From QKTW01 sp052161885 (GTDB lineage Bacteria > Bacteroidota > Bacteroidia > Chitinophagales > Chitinophagaceae): DNA of 64,000 nt. Both the position numbers and the translations under genes were made by a program. The notes beneath the pieces were generated by a model. It saw only the letters and a program-made list of their open reading frames with translations, had not been told where the DNA came from and made no database searches. Shown here in pieces: positions 51,194-59,726 of the stretch; the first letter of the stretch is position 1, and each line of letters opens with the position of its first letter. The DNA lies in contig CP197396.1 of assembly GCA_052161885.1 (NCBI GenBank), positions 2,232,001 through 2,296,000 of the forward strand. Direction: 5' to 3'.

Positions 51194-52531
51194 ATGAAAC
51201 AAATCCTTATCGCGCTATTATGCTTTTGCGCTATTACAAAAAGCACTTCTGCACAATCGTGGAGCGAATTGAATACAGGTACTTTATTCAGCAATACCAC
51301 AACTGGGACTTCCGTGGCTTTTATGTACGACACTCTTTACGTCGGCTCCGGCACATGGAAAAAAGACAACAATAACTGGGTCCCAGCTGGATTGCCTTAC
51401 TGGGGCATACCAGCCGCAAAAGCCAATGGCAATTACTATTTCTACAAACTTTTTATTGATAGCGTTGCCAGATGGAATGTTGCCGCTAACACTTTTATCG
51501 CAGATAAGATACCAGGCTCTCTGGGTCTGGTAAACAACATCAGAGTGGCTACAGATAGCACCGGCACCTTATATGTAAGCGGCAGTGACTCCAATAACAA
51601 TAATACGTATATCGCAAAATGGACCGGAAGTTCTTGGTCAAGACTTGACTCTTTTACCAGTTTAACCATCACATATCCTTACGGATTTAATTATACTGTT
51701 ACCAAATGCCAGCATATCAACGCCCTCGTTACAGATAGATCAGGCAACCTGTATGCAGCATGCTCATTCTGGGGCAGTAATGGAGCAGCACAGGAAGTGA
51801 TGAAGTGGAATGGCAGCAACTGGCAGACTGTAGGCGGTACAAATGGCCCACTGGATGCTAATGCTGATATTAACTATCTGATTTGTGACTCTTCAGATAA
51901 TATTTATGCAGCTGGTGCTTTCGGTAATTCCGGGGGGCGATATGTAGCTAAATGGGATGGTAGCAATTGGTCTTCATTAGGAACATTAAATGCAAATAAT
52001 CTTATACTTTCCCTCACAGAAGACAATAACCACAACCTTTATACTGCCGGATGGTTCACAAACAGTAACGGTAAGTATTATGTAGCCAAATGGGATGGCA
52101 ACTCATGGTCAGAGATTGGCGCCGGCCCGGGAGCATTAAACGCAAACGGCCCGATATATTCTGTGGCTGTAGACAACGCAGGAGTTGTTTATGCAGGAGG
52201 CATGTTTACTAATGCCGCTGGTCATAATTATGTTGCGAGGTATGGAGCCAGCACCTCTGTAGCAAACATATCACACACCAATGTTACTGCTGACATTTTC
52301 CCTAATCCGGCAACCCAGGATTTTACATTGACTTTTGATGGGGGTATTAGTGAGGCCGAAATATTAATCAGCAATATCCTAGGTGAAGCAATGATCCGCA
52401 AACAAATAATCAGCAATGGCAAAACTATAAGGGAACATTTTGATATTTCACAGTTTCCTGCCGGTGCATATGCAGTGTTGCTGAAGGACAAAAGCGGGGT
52501 GCTTGCACAGAAAATGCTTATAAAACAATAA
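51194..52531 (+). CDS. Secreted beta-propeller-like protein, T9SS type A cargo
   Basis: The ATG at 51194 (MKQILIALLCFCAITKSTSA) gives a proper signal peptide, so the upstream in-frame codons are excluded. The 445-aa product has repeated units of the form YVAKWDGSNWSSLG / YVAKWDGNSWSEIG / MKWNGSNWQTVGG separated by about 45-55 residues with DNNHNLYTAGWF-type strands, as in bladed-propeller proteins. The C-terminus is a type A sorting domain (ADIFPNPATQDFTLTF, PAGAYAVLLKD, QKMLIKQ). Some stretches are AT-richer than the neighbours. Function unknown. Confidence 0.85.
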   Translation: MKQILIALLCFCAITKSTSAQSWSELNTGTLFSNTTTGTSVAFMYDTLYVGSGTWKKDNNNWVPAGLPYWGIPAAKANGNYYFYKLFIDSVARWNVAANTFIADKIPGSLGLVNNIRVATDSTGTLYVSGSDSNNNNTYIAKWTGSSWSRLDSFTSLTITYPYGFNYTVTKCQHINALVTDRSGNLYAACSFWGSNGAAQEVMKWNGSNWQTVGGTNGPLDANADINYLICDSSDNIYAAGAFGNSGGRYVAKWDGSNWSSLGTLNANNLILSLTEDNNHNLYTAGWFTNSNGKYYVAKWDGNSWSEIGAGPGALNANGPIYSVAVDNAGVVYAGGMFTNAAGHNYVARYGASTSVANISHTNVTADIFPNPATQDFTLTFDGGISEAEILISNILGEAMIRKQIISNGKTIREHFDISQFPAGAYAVLLKDKSGVLAQKMLIKQ

Positions 52532-52549
52532 AATTACTTCTTTACAGAG

Positions 52550-52594
52550 TTACAAAGTGAAACGGCTCCATATAGAAGCCGTTTCACTTTGTAA
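52550..52594. terminator. Bidirectional terminator with an 18-bp perfect stem
   Basis: TTACAAAGTGAAACGGCT and its exact complement flank a 9-nt loop; it serves the converging propeller and DUF2147 genes. It lacks long T tracts but the stem is very stable. Confidence 0.7.
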
Positions 52595-52612
52595 CAATAT
52601 CGGCACTGGCAA

Positions 52613-53059
52613 TCATTCCGCCTTTGTCCATACAGTAGTGCGGCCCAGCAGTGAAATGCCGATGTATCCGCGGATGTCCATTGTATTGCCTTTGTAGGTC
52701 ATTTTGCAATCGTATGTTTTGCCGTTTTTAGGATCGTATATAGTTCCGTCTTCATAACCTTTTTCACCATCTTTGGTAAATCCTTTCAATACCATCAGTC
52801 CCATCAGCGGCTGGCTGCGCAATTTCTCCTTCGAGTTATTTTCATCGGTGCGCGGCTTACCATTCCGGACCGGTTCCTTCAGCCATACGATCTTGCCATA
52901 AAATTTATTGTCCGTGGCTTTGAAAACCTGGACCTTGGCAGTTTTTTCTTCGTTATACCAGATGCCTTCGGCCTGGTCTTTCTGTGCAAATGTGATATTG
53001 GTATAGCAAAGGGCCAACAGTAACAATAATACCGGCCGTATCAAAAGATGTAAGCGCAT
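52613..53059 (-). CDS. DUF2147-family exported protein
   Basis: A 148-aa protein with signal peptide (LLLLALCYTNITFAQ). The mature part starts EGIWYNEEKTAKVQVFKA and contains KFYGKIVWLKEP, GLMVLKGFTKDGEKGYEDGT, IYDPKNGKTYDCKM and MDIRGYIGISLLGRTTVW, which together define DUF2147. The family is lipocalin-like in fold and of unknown function in the periplasm or envelope. Single gene. Confidence 0.9.
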   Translation of the reverse strand: MRLHLLIRPVLLLLLALCYTNITFAQKDQAEGIWYNEEKTAKVQVFKATDNKFYGKIVWLKEPVRNGKPRTDENNSKEKLRSQPLMGLMVLKGFTKDGEKGYEDGTIYDPKNGKTYDCKMTYKGNTMDIRGYIGISLLGRTTVWTKAE

Positions 53060-53371
53060 AATTATTTGTTTTGTTTCTCTAAATATAACAAAATAAATGC
53101 TTCATAGTTCAGCTCTGCTCAGAGGGTGTTTAAAAATGAACAGTTAAAAAAATAAGTGGCCTACTAACAGGAGAGCGATCAAGGCTCTGTTGCCAGGCAC
53201 TACAGTAATTCGAACGCTTAACGATCGATGCAGGCAGCAGCGGTAATAGCTGCCTGCTGTCTTTTTTGCTTACTTTTTGGACAAGCAAAAAGTAAGAAGT
53301 CGCACTGGGCAGGCTTTGTGGGATTTCAACCATATCCTTTTAAACAGCCATTCACTATGACACCAATTGCA
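53060..53371. other. Gene-free interval with an orphan terminator
   Basis: No gene in 312 bp. It contains a strong plus-strand terminator (GCAGGCAGC at 53230 with GCTGCCTGC at 53249, then TCTTTTTT) although both flanking genes are leftward. Ten bases later CTTACTTTTTG and CAAAAAGTAAG (53268-53295) form a second hairpin. These may be remnants of a lost gene or mark a short plus-strand RNA. Confidence 0.6.
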
Positions 53372-54100
53372 TCAATTGGCGTCATCAAACGAGCCCACAC
53401 CAGATTTGTGCGACTGAAGCGACGCAGGATGACCTTTGTAGCTGACATTTCCCACACCACTGATGCTTGCTTTCAGCTTTTCAGTAGCGGTAAGCTCTAT
53501 GTTTCCCGCACCGGACACCGACGCTTCCACTTCTTTTGCCTGCAGCGGGTATGCATCAATATTTCCCGTGCCTGTTACTGTATAAGACACATGATCTGCA
53601 GAGCCGCCACCCGCTTCAAAATTTCCGGCTCCGGAAATATGTGCTTCCATATCTGAAACAGAGATATTTTCAGCTGTCACATTGCCTGCTCCGGAAATAT
53701 CCAGCGTAAAAGATTTACCGGTAACTCTGCCATCGATTTCAGCATCTCCTGCGCCGGCAACAGAAAATTCTTCCAGCGCCGGGAGTGTAACATCGGCCAC
53801 CAGCTCTTTATCGGTCTCTATTCTTTTTGATTTTTCAAGTGTAATGAACAGTGTATTATCCCGTATTTCTGTTTGTATGACTTTCAGGATATTTTCATAA
53901 CCGTGTAACGCAACAGAAGGTGTTGAACCGTCTTTTACATGCACTTTCACATTCAGCGGTGCTGATACAGAAATGCGGGAAAAGCTGTTTACGTTGCGTG
54001 TATCTGTTTTTATATCGCCGTGTCCGCGCACATTAGGGCCGCAGGACGCCAGCATAAACAGTAAAGAAGGAATAGCTGTAAAAAGCAGCAGTTTTTTCAT
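53372..54100 (-). CDS. DUF2807 (head-GIN) lipoprotein
   Basis: A 242-aa protein with lipobox LFMLASC. The mature part is a right-handed beta-helix-like repeat of the head-GIN type: ISVSAPLNVKVHVKDGS at the front, then repeated SGAGN/AGAGD/SGVGN turns (SVAGAGDAEI, DISGAGNVTAE, HISGAGNFEAG, SVSGAGNIELT, SISGVGNVSYKG). The family is common in Bacteroidota envelopes with no known function. It follows the small membrane protein gene by 47 bp and could be read through from the oxidase operon. Confidence 0.9.
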   Translation of the reverse strand: MKKLLLFTAIPSLLFMLASCGPNVRGHGDIKTDTRNVNSFSRISVSAPLNVKVHVKDGSTPSVALHGYENILKVIQTEIRDNTLFITLEKSKRIETDKELVADVTLPALEEFSVAGAGDAEIDGRVTGKSFTLDISGAGNVTAENISVSDMEAHISGAGNFEAGGGSADHVSYTVTGTGNIDAYPLQAKEVEASVSGAGNIELTATEKLKASISGVGNVSYKGHPASLQSHKSGVGSFDDAN

Positions 54101-54147
54101 AATGGTTCTGTTTTAAAGTAAAAAAACAGAAACGGCTGCGGGAAAAT

Positions 54148-54363
54148 CTATGACTGAGTTCCGCGGTTATGCCGCCACCACAGAAAGCTCACTGTACCAA
54201 TAATGCCCAACGGTATAAATGCGAGATAAATAATCCCGCCGTTAAGACCTTTGGCGCCTTTTTCACCAAGTTCACCGGCAGTTTTGGTGCATACAGAACA
54301 TCCCTGGGCCATTGCAGCACCGGTAGCCATCACCAGCATTATCACTAACAGGAAGCGCTTCAT
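54148..54363 (-). CDS. Small Cys-containing membrane protein in the oxidase cluster
   Basis: A 71-aa protein: signal peptide (LVIMLVMATGAAMAQ), a CSVC pair right after cleavage, a Gly-rich segment, one membrane helix (GIIYLAFIPLGIIGTVSFLWW) and a short basic tail. Such proteins recur at the end of Bacteroidota cytochrome oxidase clusters. The paired cysteines could bind copper or be redox active (inference). Leftward, about 106 bp after the DUF420 gene. Confidence 0.7.
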   Translation of the reverse strand: MKRFLLVIMLVMATGAAMAQGCSVCTKTAGELGEKGAKGLNGGIIYLAFIPLGIIGTVSFLWWRHNRGTQS

Positions 54364-54469
54364 GAGATTTTTTCTTTTTCAGAAACATCCCGGACAACTC
54401 CGTTTCGTCTCTGAAGATAATATTTTATTTCAGGTTGTAAAATTACGACGTACAGCCGGTACTGAAAAA

Positions 54470-55012
54470 TTATACATAATAAGGCGATATCAGGATATAC
54501 ACCAGTACCCCTGTAACGCTCACATACAGCCATAACGGCCAGGTATAACGTGCCAGTTTTTTATGTTTGCTGTATTCCCCGGTAAGGCCCCGGTATGCTG
54601 TAAACAGGATAAACGGCAATATAATAGCCGCCAGCGGAATATGAGTGGCAAGTATAATGTAGTAGACATAACGGATGCCGCCGCTTCCGCCGAATTTCGT
54701 TTCTCCGGCCAGTAAATGATGCGCTATATAGGACACAAGAAACAATGTAGACAGGATCATTGCTGCCACCATGAGTTTTTTATGCAGGATGTAATTTTTA
54801 TTCTTTACAGCTACCAGTGCTGAAATGAGCAGGATAGTGACGATAGAATTGACGATCGCATTGAACATTGCAAACAGGTGCACATCAAATCCGAGATCCA
54901 GCTTCAGTTTGTAGCGGGATATCAGTACCACTGCCGCAAATACTACGAATGAAACAGTCAGGATCAGCACTCGTGCCTGTTTGTCATTTTTCTTTAATAC
55001 CGGGGTAAGCAT
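54470..55012 (-). CDS. DUF420 family membrane protein (oxidase-associated)
   Basis: A 180-aa protein with five hydrophobic helices and the DUF420 features: MFNAIVNSIVTILLISALVA, KKLMVAAMILSTLFLVSYIA HH, and THIPLAAIILPFILFTAYRG, with histidines in the HH and TH positions. DUF420 proteins accompany cytochrome c oxidase genes in Bacteroidota and Firmicutes and are thought to help assembly. Next to SCO in the operon. Confidence 0.9.
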   Translation of the reverse strand: MLTPVLKKNDKQARVLILTVSFVVFAAVVLISRYKLKLDLGFDVHLFAMFNAIVNSIVTILLISALVAVKNKNYILHKKLMVAAMILSTLFLVSYIAHHLLAGETKFGGSGGIRYVYYIILATHIPLAAIILPFILFTAYRGLTGEYSKHKKLARYTWPLWLYVSVTGVLVYILISPYYV

Positions 55013-55064
55013 TTTTTTTATTTATTATGTAACCAATTAGCTCATACGCTAATTAGCTGATTAG

Positions 55065-55790
55065 CTAATTTCTGTTACGTTTCTTCGCATGTTTCTTCTC
55101 CAGCGACAGCCATCCTATATCATCTGCACATCGTTTCAGCTCCAGGCTGTCAAGGCCATTGTAATAACCACGGATGTATCGTTCCTGGTCTATCAGCACC
55201 ATTTGTTCGGTATGAATAAAGTCATCAGCGCCGCCATCACCATCGCCTGCAGATACGTGCAGCTCATGCCGTGCAAAGTCATAGATCGCCTTCTTATCAC
55301 CAGTCAGGAACCACCAGTGATCATGATTGGCACCATAACGGTCGGCATAGGCACGCAATGCCGGAAAACTGTCGCGCTCAGGATTTACAGTAATAGATAC
55401 AAACTGTACTATAGTATCGTTTTCCTTCATATCCGTACGGCGAAATGCCCGCTGCAGCAAAGCCATATTACGCGTAAGCCTGGGACAGATAGTAGGACAG
55501 TTTGTAAAGAAAAAATCGACAACAATTATTTTACCGGGCAGGTCTTTATTAAAGGATACAGTTTTACCCAGCTGATTGGTAAGCTGCAGATCGGCTACCT
55601 GGTGAAAGGTTGTATCGAATTGCATTTTACCGTTTACAGACTGGCTGTCTACATGTTCTGCTACATAGTACCGTGGCAGGAACACTTTATCTTTTGAAAG
55701 AAGCCGTGTGACCAGGTAAAAAGAAAGCGGCACCACAAAGGCCGCCGCTATCCCTATCAGAAATCTTTTGTTGTTGTTCTGATTCATCAA
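55065..55790 (-). CDS. SCO1/SenC-family copper chaperone
   Basis: A 241-aa protein with an N-terminal membrane anchor (FLIGIAAAFVVPLSFYLV) and a thioredoxin-like domain. The copper ligands are present: Cys98 and Cys102 in FTNCPTICPRL and His193 in DFIHTEQMVLID. It delivers copper to the CuA centre of subunit II of cytochrome c oxidase. Between the subunit IV and DUF420 genes. Confidence 0.95.
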   Translation of the reverse strand: MMNQNNNKRFLIGIAAAFVVPLSFYLVTRLLSKDKVFLPRYYVAEHVDSQSVNGKMQFDTTFHQVADLQLTNQLGKTVSFNKDLPGKIIVVDFFFTNCPTICPRLTRNMALLQRAFRRTDMKENDTIVQFVSITVNPERDSFPALRAYADRYGANHDHWWFLTGDKKAIYDFARHELHVSAGDGDGGADDFIHTEQMVLIDQERYIRGYYNGLDSLELKRCADDIGWLSLEKKHAKKRNRN

Positions 55791-55801
55791 TACAGGTAAT
55801 G

Positions 55802-56251
55802 TTATTTTGTTGCTTCTGTATTCATCCCGGCTCTCACTTTGGTATTCATATGCAGCCAGAAAGCTCCGTCTGCAAGGAATGCGATGATAAACCAGATAAA
55901 TAATGAAAGCGGTATAAGTACGGTATACACGAAATTCTTTTTCTCATCGCCCAGGTGCATAAATACGCGCACGATCAAACCGGCTTTCAGAAGTGTGAGC
56001 AGCAGGAAGATGGTAGCTACCACACCGGAAGGAATACCCGTTTTGTGAGCTGTAAGACCGATACCTACTTCGACGATTGTAATGACAGACAACCAGAGGG
56101 TAATTTTGAGAATTCTCTTTACCTGTGCTTTACTGGCTTCAGATTCAATACCGCCGCCGCTGTGATGAGCGAGCACGCCGGAGTACAGTTTAGACTGGTC
56201 TCCTTCGTATAGATGTTGAATATCGTTATGATTATGATGCTGGTGAGACAT
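55802..56251 (-). CDS. Cytochrome c oxidase subunit IV-type protein
   Basis: A 149-aa protein with a His-rich cytoplasmic N-terminus (MSHQHHNHNDIQ) and three membrane helices (ITLWLSVITIVEVGIGLTAH, VVATIFLLLTLLKAGLIVRV, VLIPLSLFIWFIIAFLADG). MHLGDEKKNF fits the prokaryotic COX4 family. Lies 35 bp after subunit III. Confidence 0.9.
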   Translation of the reverse strand: MSHQHHNHNDIQHLYEGDQSKLYSGVLAHHSGGGIESEASKAQVKRILKITLWLSVITIVEVGIGLTAHKTGIPSGVVATIFLLLTLLKAGLIVRVFMHLGDEKKNFVYTVLIPLSLFIWFIIAFLADGAFWLHMNTKVRAGMNTEATK

Positions 56252-56286
56252 TGTTCGAAATTATTTTGTGTGAATATTATGGATGA

Positions 56287-57033
56287 TTACAGCAGGTAGA
56301 AGCAGGTGAATACGAATACCCAGACCAGATCTACAAAGTGCCAGTAAAGACCTACTTTTTCTACCATTTCATAATGGCCGCGACGCTCATAAGTACCGTT
56401 TACTGTATTGATCAGTACGAGGATGTTAAATACAACACCGCTGGTTACGTGCGCACCGTGGAAACCGGTAATGGTAAAGAAATAGTTGAAGAAGTCGTGT
56501 GTTGCCTGGAGGCCGTGTGCCGGCAGCGCAGCCTGTACGGCTTCTTTATGCGGGTTAAAGAAATGCTCGATAGCACTGAGCGGTGTGGAAGGATCTGTAA
56601 AAGAACCCCACCAGCCACCTTCGCTGTGCAGGTGTGTCCACTCCCATGCCTGGCAGCTTAAGAATGCAATACCGCCGATGATCGTCCACAGCAGCCATTT
56701 GATTACACCTTTTTTATCGTTGTAGTGACCTGCATGTACGGCAAGCACCATTGTTACAGAACTCAGGATGAGGATAAAGGTCATCAAGCTCACAAAACCC
56801 AGCGGAGCATTGGCTTCTGCACTGAAGAAAGGGAATGATTTGAATACCTGGTTAGGATCAGGCCATACTGCGCTGAAGAAACGTGTAGTACCATAGGAAA
56901 TCAGGAACGCACCAAAGGTGAGCGCATCTGATAACAGGAAGAACCACATCATCATTTTACCATAACTCACATTGAACGGAGAATGTCCACCACCCCACAT
57001 TTTTGGTTCGTTAGCTGTTGTTGCTTGTGCCAT
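56287..57033 (-). CDS. Cytochrome c oxidase subunit III (larger paralogue)
   Basis: A 248-aa protein with seven membrane helices and subunit III signatures: MMWFFLLSDALTFGAFLISY, SVTMVLAVHAGHYND, FFTITGFHGAHVTSGVVFNI and GLYWHFVDLVWVFVFTCFYL. The Glu/His of the lipid- and proton-linked sites are in place (GFHGAH). Second of two consecutive subunit III genes. Confidence 0.95.
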   Translation of the reverse strand: MAQATTANEPKMWGGGHSPFNVSYGKMMMWFFLLSDALTFGAFLISYGTTRFFSAVWPDPNQVFKSFPFFSAEANAPLGFVSLMTFILILSSVTMVLAVHAGHYNDKKGVIKWLLWTIIGGIAFLSCQAWEWTHLHSEGGWWGSFTDPSTPLSAIEHFFNPHKEAVQAALPAHGLQATHDFFNYFFTITGFHGAHVTSGVVFNILVLINTVNGTYERRGHYEMVEKVGLYWHFVDLVWVFVFTCFYLL

Positions 57034-57089
57034 AGATTAATTTAGTTACAGAATAGCAGATTAATGCGGATGCAAATTTTGAAAAAATT

Positions 57090-57707
57090 TTACTGATTTG
57101 CCAGAAAGAATACAAATAAATAAATCCACAATATATCAACAAAGTGCCAGTAAGTGGCAACTATCTCCAGTCCAGTGGTGTTATACACCTTTACACGTGT
57201 GCGATATGCTTTAAAAAATACTATAGCTAATGCTATAATACCCCCGAGAATATGCAGCAGATGCATACCCGCAATAATGAATAAAAACGATTCACTAGGG
57301 TTACCATCCACACGCACGGCCTTCATTTCCTGTGTAGCTACCCCGCTGATATTCACCAGTTGCGGCTGATGATACAGTTCGTAAAAGCCCAGTGCCTGGA
57401 ATATGCCGAATAAAATACCGAGGACCAGTGTTGTGGTCACCAGGCTGCGGTACTGCAGCATTTTGCGCTGTTTAAATGCCCTTACACCCAGTATCATGGT
57501 AACGCTGCTCACAATAATACATACTGTTGACGCCCAGAACACAGGTGGCAAATGGAAAAAGCGCCAGTTGTCCTGCCCTTTACGCACCATATAGCCACTG
57601 GTAAAACCGGCAAACATCATGGCGATACTGCCCATAGCTATCCACAGGGCAAACTTCTGGGGGTGTATTTTTCTTCTTTGAGCGGGAGCGGACATGGTTC
57701 CTTCCAT
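57090..57707 (-). CDS. Cytochrome c oxidase subunit III family protein (smaller paralogue)
   Basis: A 205-aa protein with five helices, lacking the first two of classical subunit III: FALWIAMGSIAMMFAGFTSG YMV, PPVFWASTVCIIVSSVTMIL, FLFIIAGMHLLHILGGIIAL and YWHFVDILWIYLFVFFLANQ. Paired long and short subunit III proteins are usual in Bacteroidota oxidase operons. Sits between ctaB and the longer paralogue. Confidence 0.93.
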   Translation of the reverse strand: MEGTMSAPAQRRKIHPQKFALWIAMGSIAMMFAGFTSGYMVRKGQDNWRFFHLPPVFWASTVCIIVSSVTMILGVRAFKQRKMLQYRSLVTTTLVLGILFGIFQALGFYELYHQPQLVNISGVATQEMKAVRVDGNPSESFLFIIAGMHLLHILGGIIALAIVFFKAYRTRVKVYNTTGLEIVATYWHFVDILWIYLFVFFLANQ

Positions 57708-57723
57708 CGTTTACTACTAATGT

Positions 57724-58635
57724 TTAAATCTTATCGAGCAACAGGGCCATCAGCACGGTTGGCAGGTATATAAATGATGAAAACATCACCCGGCGGGCCG
57801 ACTGATGATCGTTTTTAATATAAAAAGCTATAGATGCTACAAAGTAAAACAAGCCGCAGGCAATGCACACCCACATACCGATATTGCCTGTAAGGCCTAT
57901 GGTACGCGGCAGGATAGCCATTGGTATAAGTATCAGGCTGTAAAACATACATTGCAGGCCGGTAAAGCGTGAAGTGCGCTCCTGCGACGGCAGCATGCTG
58001 ATACCTGCTTTTTTATATTCATCATACCCAACCCAGGCAATAGCCCAATAGTGCGGAAACTGCCAGAAAAACTGAAACAGGAATAATATCCATCCGCCCA
58101 GGCCTGCGCTGCCGGACAATGTACCGGTTGCTGCTACCCAGCCTAATAGCGGGGGCATGGCACCTGGTATGGCACCAATAAGCACAGCCACAGGATGTAT
58201 ACGCTTCATAGGCGTATAGGCAAAGGCATATAATAATAATGAGAGAAAACTAAGGAAACCAGTCAGCGGATTAAAGTAAAGTCCCAGCATTGAAGCACCT
58301 GCAAAACCAGCCAATGCGGCAAGGATCCATGCTTCAGCCGGGCTGATACGACCTGTGGGAATAGGGCGGTTCATGGTACGCTTCATCAGCGCATCGCCTT
58401 CACGTTCAATGATCTGGTTAATGGTATTGGCACCACCGGTAACGAAAATACCACCAGCAAACAGTACCAGCACATCTTTCCAGGCAAAATGAACACCCGG
58501 AGCCATCAGGTAGCCAATGACGCTGGAAAAAACCACCATAAAGCTCAGATTGGGTTTCAGCAGTTGTGCATAATCGCGGATGCGATCCTGCACAGGCATA
58601 TACCATTTACTGTCGATTGTTTCTTCCCGCAACAT
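57724..58635 (-). CDS. ctaB: Protoheme IX farnesyltransferase (heme O synthase)
   Basis: UbiA-family enzyme that farnesylates heme B to heme O for the oxidase. The first Asp-rich motif region is ANTINQIIEREGDALMKRTM, with NRPIPTGRISP after it, and the second is GYDEYKKAGISMLP. Nine or so helices. A -7 box TACATTTG overlaps the most upstream ATG (58668), so the start is placed at 58635; the conserved part begins only at MPVQDRIRDYAQLLKPNLSF, so 58599 is also possible. First gene of the oxidase assembly operon. Confidence 0.93.
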   Translation of the reverse strand: MLREETIDSKWYMPVQDRIRDYAQLLKPNLSFMVVFSSVIGYLMAPGVHFAWKDVLVLFAGGIFVTGGANTINQIIEREGDALMKRTMNRPIPTGRISPAEAWILAALAGFAGASMLGLYFNPLTGFLSFLSLLLYAFAYTPMKRIHPVAVLIGAIPGAMPPLLGWVAATGTLSGSAGLGGWILFLFQFFWQFPHYWAIAWVGYDEYKKAGISMLPSQERTSRFTGLQCMFYSLILIPMAILPRTIGLTGNIGMWVCIACGLFYFVASIAFYIKNDHQSARRVMFSSFIYLPTVLMALLLDKI

Positions 58636-58665
58636 GTACTGAGGATAAAAATTGAAAACTGGCTG

Positions 58666-58673
58666 CAAATGTA
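58666..58673 (-). promoter_or_regulatory. -7 promoter box of the ctaB/oxidase operon
   Basis: TACATTTG on the minus strand fits TAnnTTTG; no clear -33 TTTG. It sets the expected transcript start near 58659. Confidence 0.45.
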
Positions 58674-58731
58674 GGCAATAAGTTAATTGGTTGATAGCAG
58701 TTTTATAAACTAGATCGCAACTGCCTGTTCA

Positions 58732-59583
58732 TCAGATTTTTGAAAAAAATGAGATTGTTTTCTCCACTACCGCTGTCGTCGCTTCCGGCAGATCTGAAGC
58801 AGTCCACGGATGTTTCCGCCCAAACACATGATCGGAGGGCACGGTAAACAGTTCTGCAGCCGGATACCATTCTTTTAGTAGATGTGCTTTTTCTACCGGA
58901 ACGGAAGTATCATTCGTTCCGTGACATAATAAGACAGGAATGTCCAGTTTTTTAATATGCTGCTGTATGTTCAGCCGTTGTTCATTATTCTGATAATCCT
59001 CATACAGTTGAAAATAAAGCGGAAGGTCCTGCCCGGTGCGGCTGTTGCGTGTGTAAGCTACGCCACTTGCCCTCCACGCTTCAATTTTTTCCTGCGGCCA
59101 GGTGCCCCAGGGTGTTTTGCACTCTGCTATAGATGCCCATGTAGTCACCGCCTTTACCCTGTCATCTTCTGCAGCTTTCAGCAATACGATGCCGCCACCC
59201 ATGCTATGGCCCAGCAGGTAAATTTTCTCTGTGTCAATATATGTCGCATAAGGGTTACCCGCACCGGCCACCCAGTCGATAACAGCTCCCAGGTTATCCA
59301 GTTCTTTAGAATAATTGTTCTGCCCGTATGCTTCAAGATCTACAAAATCTTCCGGATGCTCAGGCGTGGTGCCGTTAAAAGAAAAATTAAATTTCACCAG
59401 CACGAACCCTGAAGCCGCAAACTGACGCGCAATAATATCAAAATTGCCCCAGTCCTTAAACCCGTTAAATCCATGTGCATAAATTACCACCGGGCTTTTT
59501 CCGGCATTTTCAGGCAGGAAAATATCTGTAGCGATCGGGCGATTGTGCCGGTCAGTGAGCAATATATTTTTGTAAAATTCCAT
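58732..59583 (-). CDS. Alpha/beta hydrolase
   Basis: A 283-aa soluble alpha/beta-hydrolase: oxyanion segment YAHGFNGFKDWG, nucleophile elbow LLGHSMGGGI (Ser127), acid in HGTNDTSVP and His in PSDHVFGRKHPW. It resembles dienelactone-hydrolase or acyl-peptidase-like serine hydrolases. No signal peptide. Single gene next to the prolyl oligopeptidase, with a terminator between them. Confidence 0.9.
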   Translation of the reverse strand: MEFYKNILLTDRHNRPIATDIFLPENAGKSPVVIYAHGFNGFKDWGNFDIIARQFAASGFVLVKFNFSFNGTTPEHPEDFVDLEAYGQNNYSKELDNLGAVIDWVAGAGNPYATYIDTEKIYLLGHSMGGGIVLLKAAEDDRVKAVTTWASIAECKTPWGTWPQEKIEAWRASGVAYTRNSRTGQDLPLYFQLYEDYQNNEQRLNIQQHIKKLDIPVLLCHGTNDTSVPVEKAHLLKEWYPAAELFTVPSDHVFGRKHPWTASDLPEATTAVVEKTISFFSKI

Positions 59584-59660
59584 CGTTAAGTTTCAAGGCA
59601 AAAGTATCAAGTATCAAGACAAAAATTTCAGTCCTGCGTACTATACAATAATGACAGCCT

Positions 59661-59702
59661 AAAAAATGTGGCTAACACATTAACGTATTAGCCACACTTT
59701 TC
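59661..59702. terminator. Terminator of the prolyl oligopeptidase gene
   Basis: GTGGCTAA pairs with TTAGCCAC; six A residues on the left give a T tract for the leftward transcript, and TTTT follows on the right. Confidence 0.8.
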
Positions 59703-59726
59703 ACATTAATTTATTAACCGATCAGC

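Noticed and set aside
55089..55697. Rightward 202-codon frame
   Set aside because: Antisense to the SCO gene, whose copper-binding motif is clear.
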